DNA from: Brucella pecoris
GTDB lineage: Bacteria > Pseudomonadota > Alphaproteobacteria > Rhizobiales > Rhizobiaceae
Direction of reading: 5' to 3'
Assembly (NCBI RefSeq): GCF_006376675.1
Contig: NZ_VEWK01000012.1
Location: forward strand, 102,026-166,025
Length of the DNA stretch: 64,000 nt
Shown: one piece after another, positions 8,999 to 17,275 of the stretch
Numbering within the stretch: the first letter of the stretch is position 1
How the letters are laid out: each line of letters starts with the position of its first letter
Notes under the pieces: model-generated
What the model was told of the DNA's origin: nothing
What the model saw: only the letters and a program-made list of their open reading frames with translations
Database searches by the model: none
Made by a program: the position numbers and the translations under genes

Positions 8999-9406
8999 AT
9001 GGGGATTTTCGATAAGATTAAGAACGCCATTTGGGGGCAGGCACAAGCGGCAACTCCTGGGACGGAAACGGCTGCACAGCCTGAGCCGACACCGACCGCT
9101 TCAACAAGCGCTGCCGCTCCGGCACCCTCTGCATCCGCCCCAGCTTCTGCGGGCGCGGTCGATATAGGCGCCATTCTGGACGCTGCAGTTGCCAAAAGCG
9201 GCCAGAAGCTTAACTGGAAGACTTCGATCGTCGATCTGATGAAGGCCCTTGGCCTCGACAGCAGCCTGGACCACCGCAAGGAACTTGCCAAGGAGCTGGG
9301 TTATACCGGTGACACAGGCGATTCCGCGACCATGAATGTCTGGCTGCACAAGCAGGTCATCCAGAAACTCAAGGATAATGGCGGTAAAGTACCCGCCGGA
9401 TTGTAA
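8999..9406 (+). CDS. DUF3597 family protein
   Basis: A 135-residue protein. I take ATG 8999 (GGAG 8 bases upstream), where the sequence starts MGIFDKIKNAIWG; the frame also runs up to 8927. After a charged amphipathic start comes an Ala/Pro/Thr-rich linker (about residues 18-58), then a compact helical domain with IDVGAILDAAVAK-like and LDHRKELAKELGYTGD segments. This arrangement fits DUF3597, sometimes called LysM-like in annotations; the function is unknown. No signal peptide is seen. It is 15 bases upstream of a small stress-type membrane protein and probably co-transcribed with it. Confidence 0.7.
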   Translation: MGIFDKIKNAIWGQAQAATPGTETAAQPEPTPTASTSAAAPAPSASAPASAGAVDIGAILDAAVAKSGQKLNWKTSIVDLMKALGLDSSLDHRKELAKELGYTGDTGDSATMNVWLHKQVIQKLKDNGGKVPAGL

Positions 9407-9421
9407 TCAGGAGGGTTCCCG

Positions 9422-9670
9422 ATGGGAAGCGCAGGAATTGGCTGGATTGCGGCAATCATCATAGGCGGCGTGGCTGGCTGGATTGCCTCCAATTTTATGA
9501 ACAGCAATACCGGGATATTCATGAATGTCATTCTCGGTATGATCGGCGCAGCCGTGGCGAGTTTCATATTCGGATTTCTCGGTGTTTCTTTCGGCGGCTG
9601 GCTGGGCTATCTGATCGCGGGCTTTATCGGCGCGTGCATATTGATATGGCTGGGCCGATTGATAAGTTAG
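9422..9670 (+). CDS. GlsB/YeaQ/YmgE family small membrane protein
   Basis: An 82-residue hydrophobic protein with three glycine-rich membrane segments (GWIAAIIIGGVAGWIAS, IFMNVILGMIGAAVASFIFG, LGYLIAGFIGACILIWLG). This is the pattern of the transglycosylase-associated/GlsB family of inner-membrane stress proteins, whose precise role is not established. An AGGAGGG lies 5 bases before the ATG. It follows the DUF3597 gene closely, and a strong intrinsic terminator starts 2 bases after the stop. Confidence 0.85.
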   Translation: MGSAGIGWIAAIIIGGVAGWIASNFMNSNTGIFMNVILGMIGAAVASFIFGFLGVSFGGWLGYLIAGFIGACILIWLGRLIS

Positions 9671-9671
9671 C

Positions 9672-9703
9672 AAAAAGGCGCCGAGAGGCGCCTTTTTCTT
9701 TTT
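9672..9703 (+). terminator. Rho-independent terminator (bidirectional)
   Basis: GGCGCC (9677-9682), loop GAGA, GGCGCC (9687-9692), with five A before and five T after. It can serve the plus-strand GlsB-like gene and the convergent FUSC gene that ends at 9709. Confidence 0.9.
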
Positions 9704-9708
9704 CGGGA

Positions 9709-10812
9709 TTAGCTTTGAGCCCTATGTTGGGCAAGAAAAATGCGGTCATCTCGATTGGAACAAATCACCGCAAAGATGATCGCCAGAGCGGCGCCCAGAA
9801 ACGTATCGAGGATACGTTCGGAAATCATTCCATCATGGGGCATTCCCGGCGTTGCCAGATAGGTCATTAAAAGCGCCATTGGTGTTACCAGAATTTGCCC
9901 TAGCGCATAGTTGCTGCCGATGATGACTTCGGTGGCCAATTGCAGACCGGCCAGAATTGCGATGACGGTCCAGAGGCTGGGAGCTTGCGCAAGCACCAGC
10001 CACGTGATCAGGGCGCCGAGAAGCGTTCCTGCCATCCGCTGTAGAGCTCTGTTCATGCTGATATGCAGATGAGCGCCCTGCATCACGGCGACGGCGCCCA
10101 TGGCTGCCCATGCGGGATGGGCAGCGTCCAGACTGTAGGCAGTCAGAGCGGCAATCGCCGCGCCTAGTGAAATTCGACCGGCAGCGATGAGCCGATGAAC
10201 GGTAGGGCATGAGGGCTCGGATGGAAACGGCTTCTCAGGCGATGCCTGGTGACGAAACCTCTCTGTCAGGGCGCAGATCAGACAGGCGAGGGCCGAGACG
10301 ATTACCGTCGCAGCAGTACGTTCGAAGACATCGTACAAAGACCCGACCGGTGCCATGGAGGCCCCGGCGGCGAAGATGAATATGAGCGCGCCGGGCGGCC
10401 CGAATTTTCCGGTAACGGTTATGAACGAGAATATGCCGGCGGAAAGTGCCAGCAGCAAGAGCTGGCCGGGCAGGGGCAAGCCGATCCATGTGGCGAGCGA
10501 CATGAAGAACACGGCGAGCGTCTGGCAGAGCGCGCACAGGAAAACGATCCATTCGCGTTTGGCCTCCGGAGCGAACCGGCCAAACAATGCGACAAGTGAG
10601 CCAAGCGAGGCAAAACCGATCAGATGCGACCAGGAAGAAAGGCTGACGAGCGGAAGGGCAATTGCGACCGTAGCCGCAGCCTGAAGCCCTGCAAGCGCCG
10701 AATTTCGCAGCGAAGGCTGGCCAGCAAGGGCAATGCTTTCCCGAAATTGCTGGGGTTTCAATAGATTATAAGCGGCGTGGCGCCGCCCGGAAAGAAATCC
10801 GTCGGCTTTCAT
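9709..10812 (-). CDS. FUSC-family membrane transporter-like protein
   Basis: A 367-residue protein with two blocks of hydrophobic helices (about residues 40-165 and 210-345) separated by a hydrophilic stretch. This is the half-size FUSC/aromatic-acid exporter arrangement. The block starting RISLGAAIAALTAYSLDAAHPAWAAMGAVAVMQG is typical of the FUSC_2 domain. Proteins of this kind are thought to export aromatic or weak acids, but the substrate is not evident. Its ATG shares a base with the TAA stop of the upstream MarR regulator (TAATG), so the two form an operon likely controlled by that regulator. Confidence 0.82.
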   Translation of the reverse strand: MKADGFLSGRRHAAYNLLKPQQFRESIALAGQPSLRNSALAGLQAAATVAIALPLVSLSSWSHLIGFASLGSLVALFGRFAPEAKREWIVFLCALCQTLAVFFMSLATWIGLPLPGQLLLLALSAGIFSFITVTGKFGPPGALIFIFAAGASMAPVGSLYDVFERTAATVIVSALACLICALTERFRHQASPEKPFPSEPSCPTVHRLIAAGRISLGAAIAALTAYSLDAAHPAWAAMGAVAVMQGAHLHISMNRALQRMAGTLLGALITWLVLAQAPSLWTVIAILAGLQLATEVIIGSNYALGQILVTPMALLMTYLATPGMPHDGMISERILDTFLGAALAIIFAVICSNRDDRIFLAQHRAQS

Positions 10813-11276
10813 TATTCTGTGTCCAGCTCGCGATCAGATTGCATCTGCGTAAGCCGATATTCGATGCTGTCAAAGCTGCGAAGCATGGTTGCAATGTCCT
10901 CGTCCGATAGATCGGCAAGCATTTCCTGTTCGCCTTTTGCCAGTTCCTGTCGAATTTCGGCGACCCGCTTTTGCCCTTGCTCTGTCAGATGGACCAGCCT
11001 TGCGCGACTGTCCCTTTCGTCGATGCGGCGTTCCGCCAGACCTTGGCGGCATAGTATGTCAAGAAGGCGAACAAGGCTGGAACCGTCAATTCCGACCAGG
11101 GCAGCCAGTTCCTTTTGCGTCAGGCCGCCACCGGTTTGGTGCAGGTGAATGAGGGGAACCCAGGTTGCGTCAGTCAACCCGGCATCGGCAAGACGGATGT
11201 CGAGCGCACGCCGCCAGCGCCGGGCCAGTAGTGAAAAACGAATGCCAAATTGAGAACGGGAAGTGTCTGAAATCAT
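10812..11276 (-). CDS. MarR family transcriptional regulator
   Basis: A winged-helix regulator of about 154 residues. Key parts are FSLLARRWRRALDIRLADAGLT, the recognition region GGLTQKELAALVGIDGSSLVRLLDILCRQGL and the wing RRIDERDSRARLVHLT. I choose ATG 11276; a GTG at 11291 in the same frame is possible, and neither has a clear Shine-Dalgarno site. It is co-transcribed with the FUSC gene, a classic MarR-efflux pairing, and an 18-bp near-palindrome at 11299-11316 sits just upstream as the likely self-operator. The effector is unknown. Confidence 0.88.
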   Translation of the reverse strand: MISDTSRSQFGIRFSLLARRWRRALDIRLADAGLTDATWVPLIHLHQTGGGLTQKELAALVGIDGSSLVRLLDILCRQGLAERRIDERDSRARLVHLTEQGQKRVAEIRQELAKGEQEMLADLSDEDIATMLRSFDSIEYRLTQMQSDRELDTE

Positions 11277-11298
11277 GAGTGAGTCAAACACAAATTAG

Positions 11299-11316
11299 TT
11301 TGAATTGCAAATCAAA
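11299..11316. promoter_or_regulatory. Candidate MarR operator
   Basis: TTTGAATTGCAAATCAAA reads the same on both strands at 16 of 18 positions, the size expected for a MarR dimer site. It lies 22 bases upstream of the MarR ATG and in the gap with the ridA-like gene, which ends at 11378. Confidence 0.5.
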
Positions 11317-11377
11317 TTATATGGGGTGATGTGAATGACGGTTACCGGAACGGGATCGACCGTTCCGGCGTAACGGT

Positions 11378-11776
11378 TCAGAGATTGCCGGTTGTGCGTG
11401 CGATGACCTTGATTTCAAAGTCGAAACCGGCAAGCCAGTTGACGCCGACCGCTGTCCAGTTGGGAAAAGGTGGATTGCTGAAAATCTGGTTCTTGACCTG
11501 CATGATGGTTTCGAACTGGCTTTCCGGATCGGTATGAAAGGTGGTCACATCGATGATATCGTCGAAGGTGCAACCGGCAGCCTTCAGCGTTGCTTCAAGA
11601 TTTTCGAAAGCGAGCTGAACCTGCTTTCCAAAGTCTGGTTCAGGTGTTCCGTCGTTGCGACTTCCAACCTGGCCGGAGACGAAAACCAGATCGCCTGAGC
11701 GGATCGCGGCGGAATAACCGTGCGCTTCATAAAGGGCATGGCGGTTGGCTGGAAAGATAGCCTCTCTTTTTGTCAT
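11378..11776 (-). CDS. RidA (YjgF/YER057c/UK114) family protein
   Basis: A 132-residue single-domain protein: RSGDLVFVSGQVGSRNDGT near the front, then VQLAFENLEATLKAAGCTFDDIIDVTTFHTD and a FPNWTAVGV ending. RidA proteins hydrolyse reactive enamine/imine intermediates. The canonical RidA Arg in the C-terminal RxxVxV motif is not obvious here (NWTAVGVNWLAG), so this is likely one of the divergent Rid subfamilies found beside catabolic genes. It is divergent from a TetR gene, and the shared gap carries three copies of an operator-like sequence, so it is probably the TetR target. Confidence 0.88.
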   Translation of the reverse strand: MTKREAIFPANRHALYEAHGYSAAIRSGDLVFVSGQVGSRNDGTPEPDFGKQVQLAFENLEATLKAAGCTFDDIIDVTTFHTDPESQFETIMQVKNQIFSNPPFPNWTAVGVNWLAGFDFEIKVIARTTGNL

Positions 11777-11859
11777 TCTCGTTTTCCTTCGTCGTGTTGC
11801 GGCGTGGGTCGCTGGGAGAATTTGCCCGTTCGTGGCTTCACAAGCGGTCGGTTTATTTG

Positions 11860-11926
11860 ATATACGCCATGTATATTAAACAGCACATATACGGCCTGTA
11901 TGTCAATTCATATACGTATCGTATAT
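11860..11926. promoter_or_regulatory. Three operator-like imperfect palindromes, TetR/RidA intergenic region
   Basis: Three 17-base sites share the pattern ATATACG-NNN-TGTATAT: 11860-11876, 11887-11903 and 11910-11926. Each is a dyad, and their starts are spaced 27 and 23 bases. They lie between the divergent ridA-like and tetR genes, the last ending 16 bases before the TetR ATG. They are the likely binding sites of that regulator for both promoters. Confidence 0.75.
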
Positions 11927-11942
11927 AAAGATAGGTGTGATA

Positions 11943-12539
11943 ATGGCGGTGAATCTGCGCATCAAGGCGATGGAAGAAAACCGGGTGAAGCTGATTGCAG
12001 CGGCCCGGAAAGCTTTTGCGGAAAAAGGTTATGCCGCCGCCTCAATGGATGAATTGACCGCGGAGGTGGGCCTGACGCGCGGTGCGCTCTATCACAATTT
12101 TGGTGACAAACGTGGGCTTTTGGCAGCCGTGGTTAGCCAAATGGACAGCGAAATGGCTGCACGTGCGCAAGCGATTGCTACGCGCGCCGATAATCTGTGG
12201 GAGGGGCTTCTGGCGGAAGGGGTCGCCTATATGGAGATGGCGCTCGATCCGGATATCCAGCGCATAGTGCTGCTCGATGGACCGGCATTTCTCGGCGATC
12301 CCTCCCAATGGCCGAGCCAGAACAGTTGTCTGCAAGCGTCGCGGCAGAAGATGGCGAAGTTGATCGAGCAAGGTGTGCTGAAGCCGGTTGACCCGGAAGC
12401 CGCCGCGCGATTGCTGAACGGCGCGGCGCTGAATGCGGCGCTCTGGATCGCGGCCAGTGACGATCCGAAAGCCGTTCTCTCCAAGGCGGTAGAGGCATTC
12501 CGATCACTTGCTACCGGCCTGCTGGCGAAACCGGCTTAG
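11943..12539 (+). CDS. TetR/AcrR family transcriptional regulator
   Basis: A 198-residue regulator. The N-terminal helix-turn-helix reads KLIAAARKAFAEKGYAAAS-MDELTAEVGLTRGALYHNFGDKRGLL (residues about 15-60), and the C-terminal ligand domain is helical. ATG 11943 is preferred; a GTG two codons earlier (11937) is possible. It is divergent from the RidA-family gene, with three repeated dyads between them, so it probably controls both. The stop codon TAG falls inside a TAGAGC sequence resembling the start of the local repeats. The ligand is unknown. Confidence 0.9.
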   Translation: MAVNLRIKAMEENRVKLIAAARKAFAEKGYAAASMDELTAEVGLTRGALYHNFGDKRGLLAAVVSQMDSEMAARAQAIATRADNLWEGLLAEGVAYMEMALDPDIQRIVLLDGPAFLGDPSQWPSQNSCLQASRQKMAKLIEQGVLKPVDPEAAARLLNGAALNAALWIAASDDPKAVLSKAVEAFRSLATGLLAKPA

Positions 12540-12734
12540 AGCATTGTCACATGGCAATCAGGTTCATTCTTGCTCCATTGCGACTGGCTGCATGGAGTGT
12601 GGGTAACAATCAGCTCTGTTGCTATAATACGGATGGAGTCCGGACCCCGTTGACGAGGATGCGCTAATTGTTCAGTTTTTATTGACTGGATATATTAGCA
12701 AAACACAACAAGCGGATCCCGACACGGAGACCTT

Positions 12735-14528
12735 ATGGCGACTGAAGGACTTGGACAGACACTCGGACCTGCTGTGGTTCTGCTTGCCGCCGGTGTCGTG
12801 GCGGTGCCGCTATTTCGGAAATTGGGTCTGGGTTCCGTACTGGGGTATTTTGCCGCCGGTGCTCTGGTGGGACCTTCAGTTTTCGGCTTTTTCACCGACC
12901 CCGCTACGATCCTGCATTTTTCCGAACTTGGCGTCGTCATGTTTCTGTTCGTCATCGGGCTTGAAATGCGTCCCGGCAAGCTCTGGACAATGCGGCAGCA
13001 GATATTCGGTCTCGGTCTTGCACAGGTTCTAAGCTGCATCGCCCTCCTGACCGGAGCGGGCGTTCTTCTGGGCTTGTCTGCGATAACGGCCCTGATCGCG
13101 GGTGCAGGCTTCGTGCTGTCTTCCACTGCCGTCATCATGTCGATGTTGCAGGAGCGCGGGGAAATCGCCACGCCGGACGGTCAGAAGGCCGTCTCTATCC
13201 TCCTGCTTGAAGATCTGATGATCGTGCCGCTGCTGGCGCTCGTCGCCTTTCTTTCGCCTTCCCAGCATGAATCCGGCGGAATTCTGGGTATTGCGATAGC
13301 CATTGGCGCCATTGTGCTGCTGGTCGCTGTGGGGCGCTGGCTGCTTGATCCGTTCTTTTCCTTGCTGGCCCGTGCGAGAGCGCGCGAGGTTCTGACGGCG
13401 GGCGCCTTGATCGTCGTACTCGGGGCAGCCCTGCTGATGGAAGCGAGTGGCCTTTCCATGGCAATGGGTGCGTTCCTGGCCGGGGTCATGCTGTCCGGTT
13501 CCAGCTACCGGCACCAGATCGAAAGCGACATCGAGCCATTCAAGGGGCTCCTGATGGGGCTGTTCTTTCTGGCAGTCGGCATGTCACTCGATCTTGGTGT
13601 GGTTGCTTCGGACTGGCCCTCGGTCCTCATCTTCCTCGTTGCCTATGTGATTACAAAGGCAATCGGCATCTATGCTGTCGCCCGTATTTTCGGCTCCAGC
13701 CATCATTCGGCGCTCGAACGAACCCTGCTCTTTGCGCAAGGTGGAGAATTCGCCTTTGTGCTCTATACGTCAGCGTTCGGTAACGGGTTGATTTCAGCGC
13801 GCGACAACGCGCTGTTTTCGACGGTCATCATTCTGTCGATGGCGGTGACCCCATTAGTGCTGCTTTTGGGGGGGCGGCTTCTGCGTGCGGAAGTACCGTC
13901 TCTCGAGGGCATTGAAGCTGCGCTTAATCTCAAAGGCCGGGTGCTGATGATCGGCTTCGGGCGCTTCGGACAAATCGCGGCACAATTGCTTCTGGCCCAA
14001 AGATCGGATGTGTCCATTATCGAGTCCGATCCCAATCGCATTCGTGAAGCGGGCCGGTTCGGCTTCAAGATATTTTATGGTGATGGATCGCGCCTCGACA
14101 TCCTGCATCATTCGGGTGCCGATGAGGCGGAGGTTATCATGATCTGCGTGGATGATCGGAAAACGGCCAATCGGATCGTAGAGCTGGTCAAGCCCCATTT
14201 CCCGGCGGCGAAGCTCATGGTGCGTTCCTATGATCGCACACATTCCATCGAGCTGCTGAAAGCAGGCGTGGATTTTGAACTGCGTGAAACATTCGAATCC
14301 GCGCTTCTTTTCGGAAAGGAGGCGCTTTGTGAGCTTGGTCTGGATGAAAGTCTGGCAGAGGATACGCTACGCGATATTCGTCTGCGCGATGCCGAACGGC
14401 TGACGGCACAGGTGCAGGGTGATCTTTATTCAGGTCTTGATCAACTGCATACCGGTGTTCCGGTCCCCGAACCGCTGACGCCTCCCGGCAAGGTCACGAA
14501 ACTTGCCGGGGAAGAAGGTTCGAACTGA
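12735..14528 (+). CDS. Kef-type monovalent cation:proton antiporter (CPA2) with TrkA-N domain
   Basis: A 597-residue inner-membrane protein. About 12 membrane helices fill residues 10-390, including the exchanger motifs GLEMRPGKLW, LSSTAVIMSML and LLLEDLMIVPLLAL. A Rossmann nucleotide-binding TrkA-N domain starts at GRVLMIGFGRFGQIAAQ near residue 402. The architecture is that of KefB/KefC/YbaL, which export potassium in exchange for protons. No KefF/KefG ancillary gene is adjacent. It stands alone, with a TATAAT-like box around 12631. Substrate and gating ligand cannot be read from the sequence. Confidence 0.93.
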   Translation: MATEGLGQTLGPAVVLLAAGVVAVPLFRKLGLGSVLGYFAAGALVGPSVFGFFTDPATILHFSELGVVMFLFVIGLEMRPGKLWTMRQQIFGLGLAQVLSCIALLTGAGVLLGLSAITALIAGAGFVLSSTAVIMSMLQERGEIATPDGQKAVSILLLEDLMIVPLLALVAFLSPSQHESGGILGIAIAIGAIVLLVAVGRWLLDPFFSLLARARAREVLTAGALIVVLGAALLMEASGLSMAMGAFLAGVMLSGSSYRHQIESDIEPFKGLLMGLFFLAVGMSLDLGVVASDWPSVLIFLVAYVITKAIGIYAVARIFGSSHHSALERTLLFAQGGEFAFVLYTSAFGNGLISARDNALFSTVIILSMAVTPLVLLLGGRLLRAEVPSLEGIEAALNLKGRVLMIGFGRFGQIAAQLLLAQRSDVSIIESDPNRIREAGRFGFKIFYGDGSRLDILHHSGADEAEVIMICVDDRKTANRIVELVKPHFPAAKLMVRSYDRTHSIELLKAGVDFELRETFESALLFGKEALCELGLDESLAEDTLRDIRLRDAERLTAQVQGDLYSGLDQLHTGVPVPEPLTPPGKVTKLAGEEGSN

Positions 14529-14568
14529 ACAAGACGGTCGATGGCCGACCACGATTTGAAGGGTTGAG

Positions 14569-15153
14569 TCAGTCCCGCAGCGCCATCTGCAGTTCTGCCT
14601 GACGTCCCAGTGTCGTCATCCATTCGGTGAACTGGGGATTGCTCCCGATCTGGCGTCCATAATGCCTGCGCAATGCGGCCGTCAGTTCGCCTCCACGTCC
14701 AAGTTGTTCGTCGGCAAAGCCGATCATCTGGGAATTCGGCCAGGCCTGCGGACGAATGGCGACCAGACGGGTGAAGAGACTTTCAGCAGACTCATTCGGG
14801 TTGGCCTGTGCCATAAGGGAAACCATGGCTGCGGTCGAGCGCGACACGCCCATATGGCAATGGACCAGCAGATGGCTCGGCGCTTGCGGGTTTTGTGCGC
14901 TCTGAAATTCCGAGCCGAACTGGAGAATTGCGCTCACGTGATCGGGCGTCGGCATTGTGTGGTTGTCGGCGGCATTGATGATATCGTGAAAACGCAGCGT
15001 CACACGATGGTGTTGCTCGAAAGACTGAAACGCATCGAGTTCCGGAAGGTCCGGATCGACCAGCGAAAGGACATGAGTGACTTTGCGCGCCCGCTGTTCG
15101 GGTAGTTCCTGAATTCCACACACGGTCAGTTGCGGGGCAAAATGCACAGTCAT
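14569..15153 (-). CDS. Tyrosine/dual-specificity phosphatase family protein
   Basis: A 194-residue cytoplasmic protein with the phosphatase P-loop HCHMGVSRST (C-x5-R-S) at about residues 95-104 and an upstream acidic segment NAADNHTMPTPD where the general-acid Asp would be. I choose ATG 15153 because AGGAG lies 8 bases upstream; a longer frame begins at 15174. It faces the Kef antiporter gene convergently. The natural substrate, protein or small molecule, is not evident. Confidence 0.85.
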   Translation of the reverse strand: MTVHFAPQLTVCGIQELPEQRARKVTHVLSLVDPDLPELDAFQSFEQHHRVTLRFHDIINAADNHTMPTPDHVSAILQFGSEFQSAQNPQAPSHLLVHCHMGVSRSTAAMVSLMAQANPNESAESLFTRLVAIRPQAWPNSQMIGFADEQLGRGGELTAALRRHYGRQIGSNPQFTEWMTTLGRQAELQMALRD

Positions 15154-15185
15154 GCCAGTCTCCTTGAATTTCAATTATGCTGTCC

Positions 15186-15287
15186 AGAGCACTTCCTGTT
15201 TTGACTGAATCATCGGGAATGCTCTATCCATTTGTTTTTACGCGCATCTTTTCCGAAAACCGTTTCGCACTTTTCGGAGTGCGCTCT
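15186..15287. repeat. Composite TAGAGC-type intergenic repeat
   Basis: Module AGAGCAcTTCCTGTTTTGA ... GGGAATGCTCT (15186-15225) is followed by an ATCCATTTGTTTTTACGC module ending GTGCGCTCT (15226-15287). The same pair recurs at 46149-46255. Both modules are palindromic, so the RNA would fold into two stem-loops. Confidence 0.75.
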
Positions 15288-15332
15288 GGTTTGAAAATGA
15301 CAGGATGTTGATACATCGCATAGACGACATTT

Positions 15333-16076
15333 TCATGTTCGATGTCCCGATGCCATATCATCGTCGCTGGTGCTTCCAAGCCCCATACCGCCGCCCATGC
15401 CACCTCCCATTCCCATGCCGCCACCGCCTTTCCCACCTTCGCCCTTCGCTCGGTCATCCTTGCTGCGTCCGCTGCCGCTGGATGGTCGTGTCGGGCCCTG
15501 AGACGGGATTTGCAGGTCGAGCGGGATAGGATCGAGATCAAGGGCGGTTCGAATAAAACTGCGCAATGACGCGACCAGCTCACCGGTATGGATCGGGTGT
15601 CCTGCCACCAGTTCCCGGGCCGCCTTTTCTGCAAGCCTTACATGCTCTTCCGTCCCCAGAAGAAGAACATCCGAAAGCGCCGCCTCGACAGAATCGCGAA
15701 TACGTCGGCGGCGTTCAGAATGCGCAACGATCTCCACCGTCTCGGCTTCTTCCGTTTCCGGTGGACGCCGCAACTCCCGCAAATGGCGCGGATCGACGGC
15801 AAGGTCGCCGGTAAACGAACCGCCAAGCGTCTTGTAGGCGGCAATGAGTGTCTTCAGCCGTTCGTTGATCTGGCGATTCATGCGCTCGCGTCGCTGTTGT
15901 ATCGTCAACATCATAAGCAGGCGGATGCCGACGCCGATGAGCGTAAAGAGCGCCAGGCCGAACAGGGTGGCTGTCAGACTTTGCCAGGAGCTGAAATCAA
16001 TGCCGCGCAGCGAAAATCTCCATGGGGAAGGGGTTGTCGTTCGTACTAAAGCCCGAAGTGTGGTGTGTTGCAACAC
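15333..16076 (-). CDS. Conserved hypothetical membrane protein with glycine-rich tail
   Basis: A 247-residue protein I cannot name. One strong membrane helix (LTATLFGLALFTLIGVGIRLLMML, about residues 34-58) follows a short N-terminus. After it comes a charged, helical cytoplasmic part with many Arg/Glu (RRERMNRQINERLKTLIAAYKTLGG). The tail is low-complexity, rich in Gly and Met (repeats of GGGMGMGGG). The start shown is GTG 16076; no good ATG is in frame nearby, so the start is uncertain. It lies 61 bases downstream of the DUF930 gene on the same strand, probably in one operon. Confidence 0.65.
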   Translation of the reverse strand: MLQHTTLRALVRTTTPSPWRFSLRGIDFSSWQSLTATLFGLALFTLIGVGIRLLMMLTIQQRRERMNRQINERLKTLIAAYKTLGGSFTGDLAVDPRHLRELRRPPETEEAETVEIVAHSERRRRIRDSVEAALSDVLLLGTEEHVRLAEKAARELVAGHPIHTGELVASLRSFIRTALDLDPIPLDLQIPSQGPTRPSSGSGRSKDDRAKGEGGKGGGGMGMGGGMGGGMGLGSTSDDDMASGHRT

Positions 16077-16137
16077 TTGTTGCGGATACGGGCATGTTCA
16101 TTTGGGCCGTGCAAAGGGCAGTTTGAAAGCGCTGATG

Positions 16138-17076
16138 CTAATCCCTTGGAAGCTGCCTTCTGGCCCATTCTCCTTCGGGAATGGCCCGTCCGATATTGTA
16201 GCTGAAAGTGTCGATCACCATCGTTTCCGCATCGACCTTGCACGTAAAGTCGATAGCATACCATTTGCGCTGGCTGCGAAAGGCGCCGTCGCTGACTGTC
16301 AGGCCAGTTGCTGAAACGGAACCTCCTTCCCGTGCGAGCATATCTGGAAATGCACCAGGTTGATGGCGGCGCACCTGTTCGAGCGCCTCGATACCGCATA
16401 TCTGGATGATCCGGTCTTTGGGCGCGAGCTTGCCCAGCGCCTGTTTTACACGAGGATCGGACATGGCATCCTTTGAATAGATTTCGTGCGCTCGCGTCAG
16501 TTTTTTGGCCGGAGTGGCCGGTTTGGGAGCGTTGGCTTTCTGATCCTTTGCCGTTTGAGCTGTTTCGGCGGGAATTGGCTTTTCTTGCGATGTTTGGGGC
16601 TTCGGCTCTTCAGATACCGCGATCTGACCGGTTTCGGATGGCTTCTCGGTTTGAAGAAGCTGTTCCGAAGGCTGGGCTTCCTTTGCAGACGGTTCTTCCC
16701 TAGCCTGCTCGGCATCCGTCGCGGCAGCGGCGTCCGAGGGGTCGTCCGGCTTTTGCGTTTCTTCAGGTGTCGTGGGCGGCAGGTCTTGCTCCGGGGGTGA
16801 TTTCACCTCCTGCTTTGCGGCCGCAGACTCGAACGCCTGCGGTTGCGGTGGAGGTGGAGGGGTGGCCTGTTCCGGCGGTTTCGGTGCCTGCTGCTGCGGC
16901 TTCTTTTCAGGGGGTGGGGGCTGAACCAGTTCCACATTGACGCTCTGTTCAGAAGCAGGCGAGGGAAGTTCCGGAAGGCGGACCAGAAACAGCAATGCCA
17001 GCACCAGATGCAGAGCCACCGAGGCAGGCAGCCCCCAACCGGCCTCTTGCAAAACTCTTCTGGTGAACTGCAGCAT
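16138..17076 (-). CDS. DUF930 domain protein with TonB-like Pro-rich stem
   Basis: A 312-residue protein. It has a single N-terminal membrane anchor (residues about 16-36), then a long Pro/Glu/Gln-rich periplasmic stem (about 40-190) like that of TonB or TolA, and a C-terminal globular domain (about 195-312). That domain contains DPRVKQALGKLAPKDRIIQICGIEALEQVRR and WYAIDFTCKVDAE, matching DUF930 of Hyphomicrobiales. The function is unknown; an envelope-spanning role is a fair guess from the architecture. TTGGAG precedes ATG 17076. Downstream on the same strand is another membrane protein. Confidence 0.78.
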   Translation of the reverse strand: MLQFTRRVLQEAGWGLPASVALHLVLALLFLVRLPELPSPASEQSVNVELVQPPPPEKKPQQQAPKPPEQATPPPPPQPQAFESAAAKQEVKSPPEQDLPPTTPEETQKPDDPSDAAAATDAEQAREEPSAKEAQPSEQLLQTEKPSETGQIAVSEEPKPQTSQEKPIPAETAQTAKDQKANAPKPATPAKKLTRAHEIYSKDAMSDPRVKQALGKLAPKDRIIQICGIEALEQVRRHQPGAFPDMLAREGGSVSATGLTVSDGAFRSQRKWYAIDFTCKVDAETMVIDTFSYNIGRAIPEGEWARRQLPRD

Positions 17077-17110
17077 GGCTCCAACGATCAGGGAATCGAA
17101 AGCTTCAATC

Positions 17111-17170
17111 TAGAGCGCATCCTGAAAAGTGTGAAACGGTTTTCGGAAAAGATGCGCGTCAAAATAAACT
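17111..17170. repeat. TAGAGC-type intergenic repeat, single module
   Basis: TAGAGCGCATCCTGAAAAGT ... GATGCGCGTCAAAATAAA, 60 bases and palindromic (GCGCATC with GATGCGC). The same module is at 51594-51655 and, decayed, at 4822-4890. Confidence 0.75.
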
Positions 17171-17177
17171 GTTATAG

Positions 17178-17210
17178 CAGGGCGCTAAGATGCTAACGCA
17201 TCGCGCCCTG
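17178..17210. terminator. Stem-loop in the DUF930-lrp gap
   Basis: CAGGGCGC, then GATGC, loop TAAC, GCATC, then GCGCCCTG: two stacked stems with a 3-base bulge. No clear U-run. It may protect or end transcripts entering the gap. Confidence 0.4.
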
Positions 17211-17240
17211 AAAATGCTCAATCGCCGCACAGGCTTAACC

Positions 17241-17271
17241 AAAACTCGATGAGTCAAACTCATCGAGTTTT
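17241..17271 (-). terminator. Rho-independent terminator of the Lrp-type gene
   Basis: AAAACTCGATGAG (17241-17253), a 5-base loop, then CTCATCGAGTTTT (17259-17271): a perfect 13-bp stem flanked by A and T tracts, 4 bases beyond the stop of the minus-strand regulator. Confidence 0.85.
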
Positions 17272-17275
17272 GGTA

